From NCBI GenBank assembly GCA_036563665.1, contig DATCLY010000043.1:16072-80071 (forward strand): a stretch of DNA of 64,000 nt, written 5' to 3'. Shown piece after piece: positions 23,231-31,926 of this stretch (the stretch's first letter is position 1; each line of letters begins with the position of its first letter). The translations under genes were made by a program, and so were the position numbers. Under the pieces are notes generated by a model. The model made no database searches. It was not told where the DNA came from and was given only the letters and a program-made list of their open reading frames with translations. Source of the DNA: FEN-1219 sp036563665 (GTDB lineage: Bacteria; Pseudomonadota; Gammaproteobacteria; Steroidobacterales; Rariloculaceae).

Positions 23231-24063
23231 GCGGCTTTCTGGAGCGCATGGCCGAGGCGAGCCGCGTACGCGTGCGGGACGCCCGCGCCCGCACGCCCGA
23301 GGCGACGCTGCTCGCGCGCGCGCGGGCCGCCCCGCCCCCGCCCCGGCTCGCGCTCGGCGCCTTCGACGTCATCGCGGAGCTCAAGCTGCGCTCGCCTTCG
23401 GCCGGCGCGCTCGCCCCCGACACGCTCGATCTCGCCCGGCAGGTCGAGGGCTACGCCCGCGGCGGCGCGGCCGCGGTGTCCGTGCTGACCGAGCCCGACG
23501 CGTTCGGCGGCTCGCTCGAGCACCTCGGGGAGGCGGCCGCGCGGCTCGCGCCGCTCGGCGTGCCCGTCATGCGCAAGGACTTCCTCGTCGACCCGTACCA
23601 GGTGCTCGAGGCCCGCGCGGCCGGGGCAGGCGGCGTGCTCGTCATCGTGACCATGCTGTCTGACGACGCCGTGCGCGCGCTCGTCGCGAGCGCCGCGGAG
23701 CTCGGTCTCTTCGTGCTGCTCGAGGCGTTCGACGCCGCGGACCTCGAGCGCATCGCGCGCCTCGAGCGTCCGGCCGGGGCGGCGCTGCTCGCGGGCGTGA
23801 ACTGCCGCGACCTGCGCACGCTGCAGGTGGACGCCGGGCGCTTCGCCGATCTCGCGCCCCATCTGCCGCCGGGGCTGCCTGCGGTCGCGGAGAGCGGGCT
23901 CGAGCGCGCGGAAGACGCGGCGCGCGTGGCGGAGCTCGGCTATTCGCTCGCCCTGATCGGCTCGGCGCTCATGCGCGCGGGCGACCCGGCCGCGGGCGTC
24001 GCGGCGTTCGCCGCCGCCGGCCGCGGCGCGGCGGCGCGCCGCGGGGAGGCCGCGTGTTCGTGA
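23227..24063 (+). CDS. trpC: Indole-3-glycerol phosphate synthase (EC 4.1.1.48)
   Basis: The product is 278 aa, a TIM barrel closing the indole ring of carboxyphenylamino-deoxyribulose phosphate. Recognisable strands are FDVIAELKLRSPSAG (catalytic Lys and Ser), AAAVSVLTEPDAFGGS, PVMRKDFLVDPYQV, LLLEAF-like VLLEAFDA, GVNCRDLRTLQVD and VAESGLE. The N-terminal 45 residues are shorter and more Ala/Arg-rich than usual. The motif in strand one reads LKLRSPSAG where most homologues have KKASPSKG. The gene overlaps trpD by four bases and trpF by ten. Confidence 0.93.
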   Translation: MSGFLERMAEASRVRVRDARARTPEATLLARARAAPPPPRLALGAFDVIAELKLRSPSAGALAPDTLDLARQVEGYARGGAAAVSVLTEPDAFGGSLEHLGEAAARLAPLGVPVMRKDFLVDPYQVLEARAAGAGGVLVIVTMLSDDAVRALVASAAELGLFVLLEAFDAADLERIARLERPAGAALLAGVNCRDLRTLQVDAGRFADLAPHLPPGLPAVAESGLERAEDAARVAELGYSLALIGSALMRAGDPAAGVAAFAAAGRGAAARRGEAACS

Positions 24064-24668
24064 AGATCTGCGGCATCACGACGGCGGCCGCGCTCGAGGC
24101 CGCCGTCGAGGCCGGCGCGGACGCCGTGGGCTTCGTGTTCGCGGACTCGCCGCGGCGCGTGACGCCCGAGGCGGCGGCGCGCCTCGCCGCGGACCTGCCC
24201 CAGGGCGTGCTGCGCGTGGCCGTCATGCGCCATCCGCCCGCGGAGCTGTGGCTGCGCGTGCACGAGGCGCTCGCGCCCGACTGGCTGCAGACGGACGCCG
24301 AGGACTTCGCCGCGCTCGACGTGCCCGACGGCTGCACGCCGCTGCCGGTCTATCGCAGCGGCGCCGTGCAGCCCGCGGACCTGCCGCCGCGCCTGCTCTT
24401 CGAGGGCCCGCGCAGCGGCAGCGGCGAGACCGCCGACTGGGCCGAGGCGCGCGCGCTCGCGCGCCGGACGAAGCTCGTGCTGGCAGGCGGCCTCGGCGTG
24501 GGCAACGTCGCGGCCGCCATCGCGGCGGTGCAACCCTGGGGCGTGGACGTCTCGAGCGGCGTCGAGCGCCGTCGAGGCGAGAAGGATCCGGCGCTCATCA
24601 AGGAATTCGTGGCGCGGGTGCGCGCGCTCGAGCGCGAGCGCGCCGCCGCGGCCGAGGAGGAAACGTGA
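24054..24668 (+). CDS. trpF: Phosphoribosylanthranilate isomerase (EC 5.3.1.24)
   Basis: The product is 204 aa from a GTG at 24054 that overlaps trpC by ten bases. The catalytic Cys is in VKICGITTAAALEAA and the general acid Asp in LQTDAED. The phosphate-binding LAGGLGVGNVAAAI and DVSSGVERRRGEKDP complete the barrel. It is a stand-alone enzyme, not fused to TrpC as in enteric bacteria. The TGA shares its last base with the trpB ATG. Confidence 0.94.
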   Translation: MFVKICGITTAAALEAAVEAGADAVGFVFADSPRRVTPEAAARLAADLPQGVLRVAVMRHPPAELWLRVHEALAPDWLQTDAEDFAALDVPDGCTPLPVYRSGAVQPADLPPRLLFEGPRSGSGETADWAEARALARRTKLVLAGGLGVGNVAAAIAAVQPWGVDVSSGVERRRGEKDPALIKEFVARVRALERERAAAAEEET

Positions 24669-25918
24669 TGCTCGAGGACGAGACTCAACACGAGGCGCTG
24701 CTCGGCGCGCTGCTCGACGGCCGCCTGCCGGACGCCCAGGGACGGTTCGGGCCGTACGGCGGCCGCTACGTGCCGGAGACGCTCATGGTGGCCGTGAACC
24801 GGCTGGCCGACGGCGTGCGCGACATCCTGCCGTCGCCCGACTTCCAGCGCACGCTCGAGCGGGAGCTCAAGACCTGGGTGGGCCGGCCCACGGCGTTGAC
24901 CCACGCGCCGCGGCTCGGCGCCCGCTGGGGCGCGGAGGTGTGGCTCAAGCGCGAGGATCTCGCCCACACGGGCGCCCACAAGATCAACAACGCCATCGGG
25001 CAGGCGCTGCTCGCGCGCGCGCTCGGCGCCAAGCGCATCGTGGCGGAGACGGGCGCGGGCCAGCACGGCGTGGCTTCGGCAGCCGCCTGCGCACGGGTGG
25101 GGCTGCCCTGCACCGTGTACATGGGCGCCGTCGACGTCGAGCGGCAGGCGCCGAACGTCGATCGCATGCGGCGCCTTGGCGCCCGCGTCGTGCCCGTCGA
25201 GTCCGGCGACCGGACGCTGCGGGCCGCCATCGACGAGGCGATCCGCGACTGGGTCTCCGACCCCGAGGGCACGTACTACCTGCTGGGGTCGGCGGTGGGG
25301 CCGCATCCCTACCCGTACCTGGTCCGGGAACTCCAGGCCGTCATCGGCCGCGAGGCCCGCGACCAGATCCGCATGGCCGCGGGCCGGCTGCCGGACGCCG
25401 TGTTCGCCTGCGTGGGCGGGGGCTCGAACGCCATCGGCCTGTTCCACGGCTTCCTCAAGGACCGCGAGGTGGAGCTCATCGGCGTGGAGGCCGGCGGCAC
25501 GGGCACGGCGCTCGGCGAGCACGCGGCCACGCTCGCGGGCGGCCGCCCCGGCGTGCTGCATGGCGCATACTCCATGCTGCTCTACGACGAGCACGGGCAG
25601 GTGCAGGAGACGCATTCGGTGTCCGCGGGCCTCGACTATCCGGGCGTGGGTCCGGAGCACGCGTTCCTCAAGCTCGTGGGGCGCGTCGAGTACGTCACCG
25701 CGAGCGATCGCGAGGCGCTCGAGGCGCTGGACGAGCTCTGCGAGACCGAGGGCATCCTGCCGGCGCTCGAGAGCTCGCACGCGCTCGCGGGCGCGCGGCG
25801 CTACGCGGCGGAGCATCCCGGCCGGCGTCTGCTCGTCGGGCTCTCCGGGCGCGGCGACAAGGACATGCCGATCCTCGCCCGATACCCTCGCGCGGAGGCG
25901 ACCCATGCAGCCGCGTGA
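24668..25918 (+). CDS. trpB: Tryptophan synthase beta chain (EC 4.2.1.20)
   Basis: The product is 416 aa and is PLP-dependent. The Schiff-base lysine is in HTGAHKINNAIGQALLA, the phosphate cradle is GGGSNAIG and the substrate loop is ETGAGQHGVASAAACA. The N-terminus FGPYGGRYVPETLM is classic. It is somewhat longer than E. coli TrpB (397 aa), mostly at the N-terminus. The start at 24668 has a GAGGAGGAAAC ribosome site; a GTG one codon earlier is possible. trpA begins 14 bases before its stop. Confidence 0.96.
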   Translation: MLEDETQHEALLGALLDGRLPDAQGRFGPYGGRYVPETLMVAVNRLADGVRDILPSPDFQRTLERELKTWVGRPTALTHAPRLGARWGAEVWLKREDLAHTGAHKINNAIGQALLARALGAKRIVAETGAGQHGVASAAACARVGLPCTVYMGAVDVERQAPNVDRMRRLGARVVPVESGDRTLRAAIDEAIRDWVSDPEGTYYLLGSAVGPHPYPYLVRELQAVIGREARDQIRMAAGRLPDAVFACVGGGSNAIGLFHGFLKDREVELIGVEAGGTGTALGEHAATLAGGRPGVLHGAYSMLLYDEHGQVQETHSVSAGLDYPGVGPEHAFLKLVGRVEYVTASDREALEALDELCETEGILPALESSHALAGARRYAAEHPGRRLLVGLSGRGDKDMPILARYPRAEATHAAA

Positions 25919-26678
25919 GGCGATCCGGCGGGCGCTCGCCCGCGACCTCGCGGCCGGCGACCCGGCGCTCGTTGCGTTCGTCACGGCCGGCTACCCGCGC
26001 CCCGAGGGGTTCCTCGCCACGCTCGAGCGCGTGGCCGAGGCGGCGGACGCGATCGAGATCGGCGTGCCGTTCAGCGACCCGATGGCGGACGGCGTCACGA
26101 TCCAGCGCGCGAGCCGCGAGGCCATCGCGAACGGCGTGACGCTCGCGTGGATCTTCGCGGAGCTCGAGCGCCGCACGGGCGCGCGCGACACGCCGCTGCT
26201 GCTCATGAGCTATCTGAACCCACTGCTCGCGTTCGGCTACGAGCGGCTCGCCGCCCGGGCGGCGGAAACGGGCGTCGCGGGGTTCATCGTGCCGGACCTG
26301 CCGTACGAGGAGAGCGGCCCGCTGCACGAGGCGCTCGCGCCGCACGGCCTCGCGCTCGTGCAGCTCGTGACGCCGGCGACGCCGCGGGAGCGGCTGCGCG
26401 CGCTCTGCGCGGCGAGCGAAGGCTTCGTCTACGCGGTGACCCGCACGGGGATCACGGGCGACGCGCGGCTGCCCGCGGAGCTCGCCGAGTATCTCGACGC
26501 CGTGAAGGCCGCGAGCCCGATCCCCGTCTGCGCCGGCTTCGGCGTGCGCCGGCCGGAGCAGGTGGCGCTGGTCGGCGCGCATGCGGACGGCGTCATCGTG
26601 GGCTCGGCGCTCGTGGAAGCGCTCGAGCGCGGCGAGGATCCGGGCGCGTTCCTGCGCGCCCTGCGACGCGAGGGATGA
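25905..26678 (+). CDS. trpA: Tryptophan synthase alpha chain (EC 4.2.1.20)
   Basis: The product is 257 aa, a TIM barrel releasing indole from indole-3-glycerol phosphate. The catalytic Glu is in DAIEIGVPFSDPMADG and the catalytic Asp in GFIVPDLPYEE. VTRTGITGD and the phosphate-binding VCAGFGVRRPEQ and GVIVGSALV follow. The strand-two loop reads DGVTIQRAS rather than DGPVIQ, as also seen in some xanthomonads. The ATG overlaps trpB by 14 bases, favouring one-to-one synthesis of both subunits. Its stop overlaps the next gene by ATGA. Confidence 0.95.
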   Translation: MQPREAIRRALARDLAAGDPALVAFVTAGYPRPEGFLATLERVAEAADAIEIGVPFSDPMADGVTIQRASREAIANGVTLAWIFAELERRTGARDTPLLLMSYLNPLLAFGYERLAARAAETGVAGFIVPDLPYEESGPLHEALAPHGLALVQLVTPATPRERLRALCAASEGFVYAVTRTGITGDARLPAELAEYLDAVKAASPIPVCAGFGVRRPEQVALVGAHADGVIVGSALVEALERGEDPGAFLRALRREG

Positions 26679-27622
26679 GCGGGGCGCTGCGGCTCGCCGA
26701 GATCGTGCTGCTCGCCGCGGCCGCGGCGTCCGTGGGCGTGACCGTCGCCGCGTTCGCGGGCGAAGCCTCGTGGCTCCTCGACCTCACGACGCACTTCCGC
26801 TGGCAGTACGTCGCCGTGCAGGTGCTCCTGCTGCCCGCGCTGCTCGCGCTGCGCCGCCGCCGCTTCGCAGCGGCGACGGCCGCGGCGCTCGTGCTGAACC
26901 TCGCGGCCCTGGGACCTTATCTGCCCCGCTTCGCGACCGCCGCGGCGGCCCGCGACGAGGCGCTCGGCGTGCTGGTCGTGAACCTCCTCTGGGAGAACGA
27001 AGACGCCGCCGCGCTGCTCGAGACGGTCGCCCGCGAGCCGCACGACGTGCTGGTGCTCACCGAGTTCACGCACGACTGGGCCGCGCGGCTCGCGCCGCTC
27101 GAGGAGCGCTACCCGTATCGCGTGGAAGAGCCGCGCGGAGACGCGTGGGGCATCGCGCTGCTCTCGCGGCTGCCGCTCGCGGACGCGGGCGTGGTGGATC
27201 TCGAAGGCATGCCCGCGGTCGACGCGCGCGTCGTCGCGCCCGCCGGCACGTTCAGGCTGCTCGGCGTGCATCTGCGGCCGCCCACGCGGCCCCAATGGGC
27301 GCGGCAGCGCAACCGCCAGCTCGCGACGCTCGGCCGCTGGGCGGCCGACGCCGCCGAGCCCCTGGTCGTGGCCGGCGACTTCAACAGCACGCCGTACTCG
27401 CCGCATTTCGCGGCGATGCTCGAAGCGGGCGGGCTGCGCACCACCGGCGCGGGCCGCGGCTTCCACTTCACCTGGCCCTCCTTCTTGCCATTGCTCGGCA
27501 TCCCCATCGATCATTGCGCCGTGAGCGGCGAATTCACCGTGCTCGAGCACCGGCGGCTGGCGCCCGTCGGCTCGGACCACTACCCACTCCTCGCGCGGCT
27601 CGCGCTCGCGGAGCGCCGATGA
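26675..27622 (+). CDS. Membrane-anchored endonuclease/exonuclease/phosphatase-family protein
   Basis: The product is 315 aa. Three hydrophobic segments lie at the N-terminus (about residues 8-28, 42-60 and 66-88). An EEP-fold catalytic domain follows: VVNLLWEN near the start, VLVLTEFT with the metal Glu, LGVHLRPP, VVAGDFNSTPYS with the Asp-x-Asn motif, and a final GSDHYPLLARL with the Asp-His pair. Similar YafD-like proteins occur widely and their substrates are unknown; phosphodiester or phospholipid headgroups are both possible. It overlaps trpA and the CinA-like gene by four bases each, so it is part of the trp transcript. Confidence 0.85.
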   Translation: MSGALRLAEIVLLAAAAASVGVTVAAFAGEASWLLDLTTHFRWQYVAVQVLLLPALLALRRRRFAAATAAALVLNLAALGPYLPRFATAAAARDEALGVLVVNLLWENEDAAALLETVAREPHDVLVLTEFTHDWAARLAPLEERYPYRVEEPRGDAWGIALLSRLPLADAGVVDLEGMPAVDARVVAPAGTFRLLGVHLRPPTRPQWARQRNRQLATLGRWAADAAEPLVVAGDFNSTPYSPHFAAMLEAGGLRTTGAGRGFHFTWPSFLPLLGIPIDHCAVSGEFTVLEHRRLAPVGSDHYPLLARLALAERR

Positions 27623-28356
27623 CGCAGAAAACCCCGACGGCCTGCGTGCTGCTCATCGGCAACGAGCTCCTGTCCGGCAAGACGCAGGACGCGAACCTGA
27701 AATTCCTCGCCGTGGAGCTCGGCAAGCTCGGGATCCGGCTCGAGGAAGCGCGCGTGATCCGCGACGAGCGCGACGCCATCGTCGCGCACCTGAACGAGTG
27801 CCGGCGCAAGTTCACGTACGTGTTCACCACGGGCGGCATCGGCCCCACGCACGACGACATCACGGCGGAGTGCGTGGCCGCCGCGTTCGGCGTGGACCTC
27901 GTGGTGGATCCCGAGGCGAAGCGGCGCCTCGAGCAGCGCTACGAGCTCAACGAGGCCCGGCTCAAGATGGCCCGCGTGCCCCGCGGCGCCACGCTCATCG
28001 ACAACTCCGTGAGCCTCGCGCCCGGCTTCCGGATGGGCAACGTGTTCGTGCTGGCCGGCATCCCCGCCATCGCGCAGGCGATGTTCGCGGCGGCCGCCCG
28101 CGAGCTCGAGACCGGCGCCGAGATTCGCTCGGCGTCGGTGGACGCGCTGCTCAAGGAAGGCGACTTCGCGGAGTCGCTCACCCGCATCGCGGAGGCGCAC
28201 CCCGAGGTCGAGATCGGCAGCTACCCGTTCCACCGCGACGGCGTGTACGGCGCCACGCTCGTCGTGCGCGGCACCGACGAGCGCGCCATCGCGGCCGTGC
28301 TCGAGGAGATCAAGGCGGCCATCGTCGCCATCGGCGGCCCGGCCGCGCTCGGCTGA
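27619..28356 (+). CDS. CinA N-terminal-type (MoaB/MogA-fold) protein
   Basis: The product is 245 aa with one molybdopterin-binding fold domain as in the N-terminal half of CinA (COG1058). Visible motifs are LLIGNELLSGKTQDAN, VFTTGGIGPTHDDITA, RGATLIDNSVSLAPGF and VFVLAGIPAI. The C-terminal nicotinamide-nucleotide amidase domain of full CinA is missing, which is common for this subfamily. The substrate is unproven; ADP-ribose and NMN-related pyrophosphatase activity is known for relatives. It is the last gene of the overlapping trp chain and converges with ubiB. Confidence 0.85.
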   Translation: MTQKTPTACVLLIGNELLSGKTQDANLKFLAVELGKLGIRLEEARVIRDERDAIVAHLNECRRKFTYVFTTGGIGPTHDDITAECVAAAFGVDLVVDPEAKRRLEQRYELNEARLKMARVPRGATLIDNSVSLAPGFRMGNVFVLAGIPAIAQAMFAAAARELETGAEIRSASVDALLKEGDFAESLTRIAEAHPEVEIGSYPFHRDGVYGATLVVRGTDERAIAAVLEEIKAAIVAIGGPAALG

Positions 28357-28366
28357 GCGGCTCGGG

Positions 28367-29983
28367 TCAGCGACCGTCGCGCGGCCAGAAGAGCAGCGCG
28401 ACCCCGAGCCCGGCGCCCACGTAGCCGACCCAGGCGGGCGCGACGAGGCCCGCCCAGAGCACGCCCGCGATCAGCAACGCGCCGGCCGCGAGCGTGCGCT
28501 CGGGTCGAACGTTCGCGCGCCGCTCGACCGGCAGCCGGTAGGGCGGCCGCACCGGCGCCTCGGCCGCGTCCGCCCTGCGGATGGCCCGGTGCAGCAGGCC
28601 CGGCAGCAGGCTCAGGTCCTCCTGCACGGTGGGCCAGGCGCGATAGAGCTCGGCGAGCCGCGTGCGCGGGTCGTGCCGCTGCGCCATCCACTCCTCGAGC
28701 ACCGGCTGCGCGGTCTGCCAGAGGTCGAGGTCCGGATAGAGCTGGCGGCCCAGGCCTTCGATCGCGAGCAGCGTCTTCTGCAGCAGCACGAGCTGCGGCT
28801 GCACCTCCATGTGGAACGCGCGCGCCGTCTGAAAGAGCCGCAGCAGCACGAGGCCGAACGAGATGTCCTTGAGGGGCTTGTTGAAGATCGGCTCGCAGAC
28901 GGCCCGGATGGCCGATTCGAGCTCCACCACGCGCGTGCCGCGCGGCACCCAGCCCGAGTCCACGTGCAGCGCGGCCACGCGGCGGTAGTCGCGGCGGAAG
29001 AAAGCGAGGAAGTTCTCCGCCAGGTAGTGCTGGTCGCGGGCGTCGAGCGTGCCCACGATGCCGAAGTCCACGGCGATGTAGCGCGGCCACTCGGGGTCCG
29101 TCACGTCCACGAAGATGTTCCCCGGGTGCATGTCGGCGTGGAAAAAGTTGTGGCGGAAGACCTGCGTGAAGAAGATCTCCACGCCGTTCTCGGCCAGCCG
29201 CTTGATGTTCGTGCCGCGGCGCTTGAGCTCCTCCACGTGGCTGATCGGCACGCCGCTGATGCGCTCCATGGTCAGCACGTTCGGCCGGCAGTAGTCCCAG
29301 TAGACGGCGGGCACGTAGAGCATGTCGGAGCCCGCGAAGTTGCGCTTGAGCTGCGCCGCGTTGGCGGCCTCGCGCATGAGGTCGAGCTCGTTCGCGAGCG
29401 TGCGCTCGAACTCGGCCACGACCTCGATCGGATGGAGCCTGCGCGCCTCGGGCCAATAGCGCTCGGCCAGCCCCGCGAGCGCGTACAGCACCTCGAGATC
29501 GCGCGCGATGAGCTCCGCCACGTGGGGCCGCAGGATCTTGACGACTACGCGCTCCCCGCCCGTGAGCTCCGCGCCGTGCACCTGCGCGATGGACGCGGCC
29601 GCGATCGGCGTCTCCTCGAACGAAGCGAACACCTCGGCGAGCGGACGGCCGAAGGCGCGCTCCAGGATGGCGACGGCCTCCGCGGACGGGAACGGCGGCA
29701 CCTGGTCCTGCAGCTTCGCGAGCTCGTCGGCGATGTCGGGCGGCAGCAGGTCGCGGCGTACCGAGATCGCCTGGCCGAACTTCACGAAGATCGGCCCGAG
29801 CTCCTCGAGCGCGAGGCGGATGCGCACGCCGAGCGGCGCGCGGCGGGCCCTGCCCGGCAAGAGCCGCAGCAGCGGCGCCACCGGCCGGAACAGATGCGTG
29901 CGCCAGACGATCTCGTCGAGGCCGTGACGGATCAGCGCCCGCTGGATGGCGAGCAGCCGAAACAGCAGCCGCAGGCGCCGCAT
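28367..29983 (-). CDS. ubiB: UbiB, ABC1/ADCK-type atypical kinase for ubiquinone synthesis
   Basis: The product is 538 aa. The atypical protein-kinase-like fold shows KxGQ-type motif VKFGQAISVRRDLLPPDIADEL near residue 75. The Ala-rich loop is IAAASIAQVHGAEL, and the metal and catalytic residues lie in HADMHPGNIF and AVDFGIVGTLD. Two hydrophobic segments close the C-terminus (GALLIAGVLWAGLV and WVGYVGAGLGVALLFW). UbiB is required for aerobic ubiquinone synthesis, probably extracting or moving precursors at the membrane. The ATG at 29983 follows the ubiJ stop by eight bases. Last gene of the dapF-ubiB operon. Confidence 0.95.
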   Translation of the reverse strand: MRRLRLLFRLLAIQRALIRHGLDEIVWRTHLFRPVAPLLRLLPGRARRAPLGVRIRLALEELGPIFVKFGQAISVRRDLLPPDIADELAKLQDQVPPFPSAEAVAILERAFGRPLAEVFASFEETPIAAASIAQVHGAELTGGERVVVKILRPHVAELIARDLEVLYALAGLAERYWPEARRLHPIEVVAEFERTLANELDLMREAANAAQLKRNFAGSDMLYVPAVYWDYCRPNVLTMERISGVPISHVEELKRRGTNIKRLAENGVEIFFTQVFRHNFFHADMHPGNIFVDVTDPEWPRYIAVDFGIVGTLDARDQHYLAENFLAFFRRDYRRVAALHVDSGWVPRGTRVVELESAIRAVCEPIFNKPLKDISFGLVLLRLFQTARAFHMEVQPQLVLLQKTLLAIEGLGRQLYPDLDLWQTAQPVLEEWMAQRHDPRTRLAELYRAWPTVQEDLSLLPGLLHRAIRRADAAEAPVRPPYRLPVERRANVRPERTLAAGALLIAGVLWAGLVAPAWVGYVGAGLGVALLFWPRDGR

Positions 29984-29991
29984 GGCCCCCG

Positions 29992-30708
29992 TCAGGCGCC
30001 GTGCCGGGCGGCGAGCCGGCGCAGGCGCTCGGCGGCGCGCTCGACGTCGTCGCGCAGGCGCTCCACGTCCGCGAGGAAGGCGCGCGCCTCGGCGGGCGCG
30101 GGCAGCGCGCGGCGCTCCTCCTGGAGGTATTCCGCCGCATCGGTGAGCAGCGCGCGGTGCGCGCGCGCGACCCAGCCCGCCGCGCCCCGGGCGAGCGAGC
30201 CCAGGTCGTGCGCGGCCAGGTCGCCGATCCACCGCGCGAGCTCTTCCTCGAGGTCGGGCCGCGCGTGCGCGAGCAGCGCCACGTAGCGCTCCGCGACGTC
30301 GACGCCGCCCGTGAGCTCCGCGCGCGTGCGTTTCAGCGCGGCGAGGTCGCCCGCGCGCACGAGCCGCAGCAGATCGAGCGGCGCCGCACGCAGCAGGGCG
30401 CGCCGCCTCGCCGCAGCGGCCTCCGGCAGCTCCGGCGCTCCCGCTCCGGTCAGCGCGAGGGTCACGCGGCCGCCGTCGCTCGCGAGCACGACGGCGAGCG
30501 ACAGGCCTTCGACGATCACCGTGAGAGCGGCGCCTTCGAGCTCGGCCACGAGCCGGCGGGCCGGCGTGGACTCTGCGATGCAGCGCGCGAGCAGCCGCTC
30601 GGCCGCGCGCACCGCGCGCTCGCCGGCCGCAGACGCGGCCTTTCCACCGAGCCGCGCCGGGACGAAACCCGCGCGCAGCGCCGCCCGGCTAAAGCTTGTA
30701 ACCCACAT
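29992..30708 (-). CDS. ubiJ: UbiJ, SCP2-domain ubiquinone assembly factor
   Basis: The product is 238 aa. An SCP2-like lipid-binding domain occupies roughly residues 25-125 (ELEGAALTVIVEGLSLAVVLA onward). A helical C-terminus rich in Glu and Arg follows, with the typical ending DVERLRDDVERAAERLRRLAARHG. UbiJ binds the hydrophobic intermediates and scaffolds the Ubi complex with UbiK. It lies between ubiE and ubiB, the usual order. It overlaps ubiE by 20 bases. Sequence is strongly Ala/Arg biased, but length and pattern fit. Confidence 0.88.
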   Translation of the reverse strand: MWVTSFSRAALRAGFVPARLGGKAASAAGERAVRAAERLLARCIAESTPARRLVAELEGAALTVIVEGLSLAVVLASDGGRVTLALTGAGAPELPEAAAARRRALLRAAPLDLLRLVRAGDLAALKRTRAELTGGVDVAERYVALLAHARPDLEEELARWIGDLAAHDLGSLARGAAGWVARAHRALLTDAAEYLQEERRALPAPAEARAFLADVERLRDDVERAAERLRRLAARHGA

Positions 30709-31459
30709 GCAGAGCGACGATGCCCCCGGAGAGATTGAAATACCGGCACCGCTCGAGGCCGCTCTCCTCCATGAGGGCGCGCAGCGACTCCTGGTCGGGA
30801 TGGCGACGGATGGATTCCGCGAGGTAGCGGTAGCTCGCCGAGTCGCCCGCGAGCCAAGACCCGAGCCTCGGCAGCACCTGGAAGGAATACAGGTCGTAGA
30901 GCGGCTCGAGGGGTCCCAGGTGCGGCTTCGAGAACTCGAGCACGAGCAGCCGCCCGCCCGGCTTGAGCACTTCCCGCATCGAGCGCAGCGCGGCCGCCTT
31001 GTCGGTCACGTTGCGCAGGCCGAAGCCGATCGTCACGCAGTGGAACGTGTTGGGCTTGAACGGCAGCCGCTCGGCGTCGGCCTGCACGTAGTGGACGTTG
31101 CCGACGAGCCCCTCGTCGACGAGGCGGTCGCGCCCGAGGGAGAGCATCCGGGCGTTGATGTCGGTCACGACCACGAGGCCCGTCCTGCCCACGCGGCGCG
31201 CGAGCCCCACCGCGAGGTCGCCGCTGCCGGCGGCGACGTCGAGCGCGCGGTCGCCGGGCCGGAGGCCCGTCTGCTGCACCGTGAAGCGCTTCCACAGACG
31301 GTGGAGCCCGACCGACATGACGTCGTTCATGAGGTCGTAGCGCGGCGCCACGGAGTCGAACACCCCGCGCACGCGCCGCTTCTTCGCGGTCCACGGCACG
31401 CGCTCGTAGCCGAAGTCCGCGAACCGTGCCTCGGAAGCTGGATCGTCGCTGGTCGTCAT
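30689..31459 (-). CDS. ubiE: UbiE, demethylmenaquinone/2-polyprenyl-benzoquinol C-methyltransferase
   Basis: The product is 256 aa from the ATG at 31457-31459; an in-frame start 16 codons earlier lacks homology. SAM-binding motif I is ALDVAAGSGDLAVGLA near residue 75. The UbiE signatures YDLMNDVMSVGLHRLWKR and FGLRNVTDKAAALRSMREVLKPGG are both complete, and the end NLSGGIVALHVGYKL is typical. It methylates the ring of ubiquinone precursors. DUF971 lies 44 bases upstream and ubiJ overlaps downstream. Confidence 0.96.
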   Translation of the reverse strand: MTTSDDPASEARFADFGYERVPWTAKKRRVRGVFDSVAPRYDLMNDVMSVGLHRLWKRFTVQQTGLRPGDRALDVAAGSGDLAVGLARRVGRTGLVVVTDINARMLSLGRDRLVDEGLVGNVHYVQADAERLPFKPNTFHCVTIGFGLRNVTDKAAALRSMREVLKPGGRLLVLEFSKPHLGPLEPLYDLYSFQVLPRLGSWLAGDSASYRYLAESIRRHPDQESLRALMEESGLERCRYFNLSGGIVALHVGYKL

Positions 31460-31503
31460 GGTCGCCCGTCGCGGGAGCGTTCCGCCCGGCGCGCCGGGCC
31501 CCG

Positions 31504-31926
31504 TCATTCGTCTTCCTGAGCCGCTCGAGGCCGCGCCGGGCCGCCGGCCGGCCGCTCGCGGCTCTTTCCCGCCCGCTCGAGGCGCTCGAGGTAGCGGCGC
31601 CAGTTCGCGTCGTGGTGGCGGCAGAGGTCGTAGAGTATAGGCCAGGTGTAGAGGCCGGTATTGTGGCCGTCGTCGAATACGAGCCGCACGGCATAGTGGC
31701 CCACGGGCTCGATGCGCTCGATGCCGACGTCCTTCTTGCCCGCCACGAGCACGCCCTCTCCGCCGCCGTGGCCCTTGACCTCGGCCGAAGGCGAGTGCAC
31801 GCGCAGGTACTCGGCGCTGAGCCGCCCGCGCACGCCGTCCGCGAACTCGATCTCGAGCTCGCGCGAGCGCTTGTGCAGCTTGATCTCGATCGGCGGCGAA
31901 GACGCGTCGGCCACGCGAGCCCTCAC
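31504..31926 (-). CDS. DUF971 protein (GBBH-like N-terminal domain)
   Basis: The product is 140 aa. The DUF971 domain covers about residues 12-110, with IEIKLHKRSRELEIEFADG, LSAEYLRVHSPSAEV and YAVRLVFDDGHNTGLYTWPILYDL. The same domain forms the N-terminus of gamma-butyrobetaine hydroxylase and is found in Fe-S carrier contexts; the role of the stand-alone protein is unknown. The tail after 118 is basic and low in complexity. Its start overlaps the hslU stop by four bases. The hslVU-DUF971-ubiE order is common in Pseudomonas and Xanthomonas. Confidence 0.88.
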   Translation of the reverse strand: MRARVADASSPPIEIKLHKRSRELEIEFADGVRGRLSAEYLRVHSPSAEVKGHGGGEGVLVAGKKDVGIERIEPVGHYAVRLVFDDGHNTGLYTWPILYDLCRHHDANWRRYLERLERAGKSRERPAGGPARPRAAQEDE

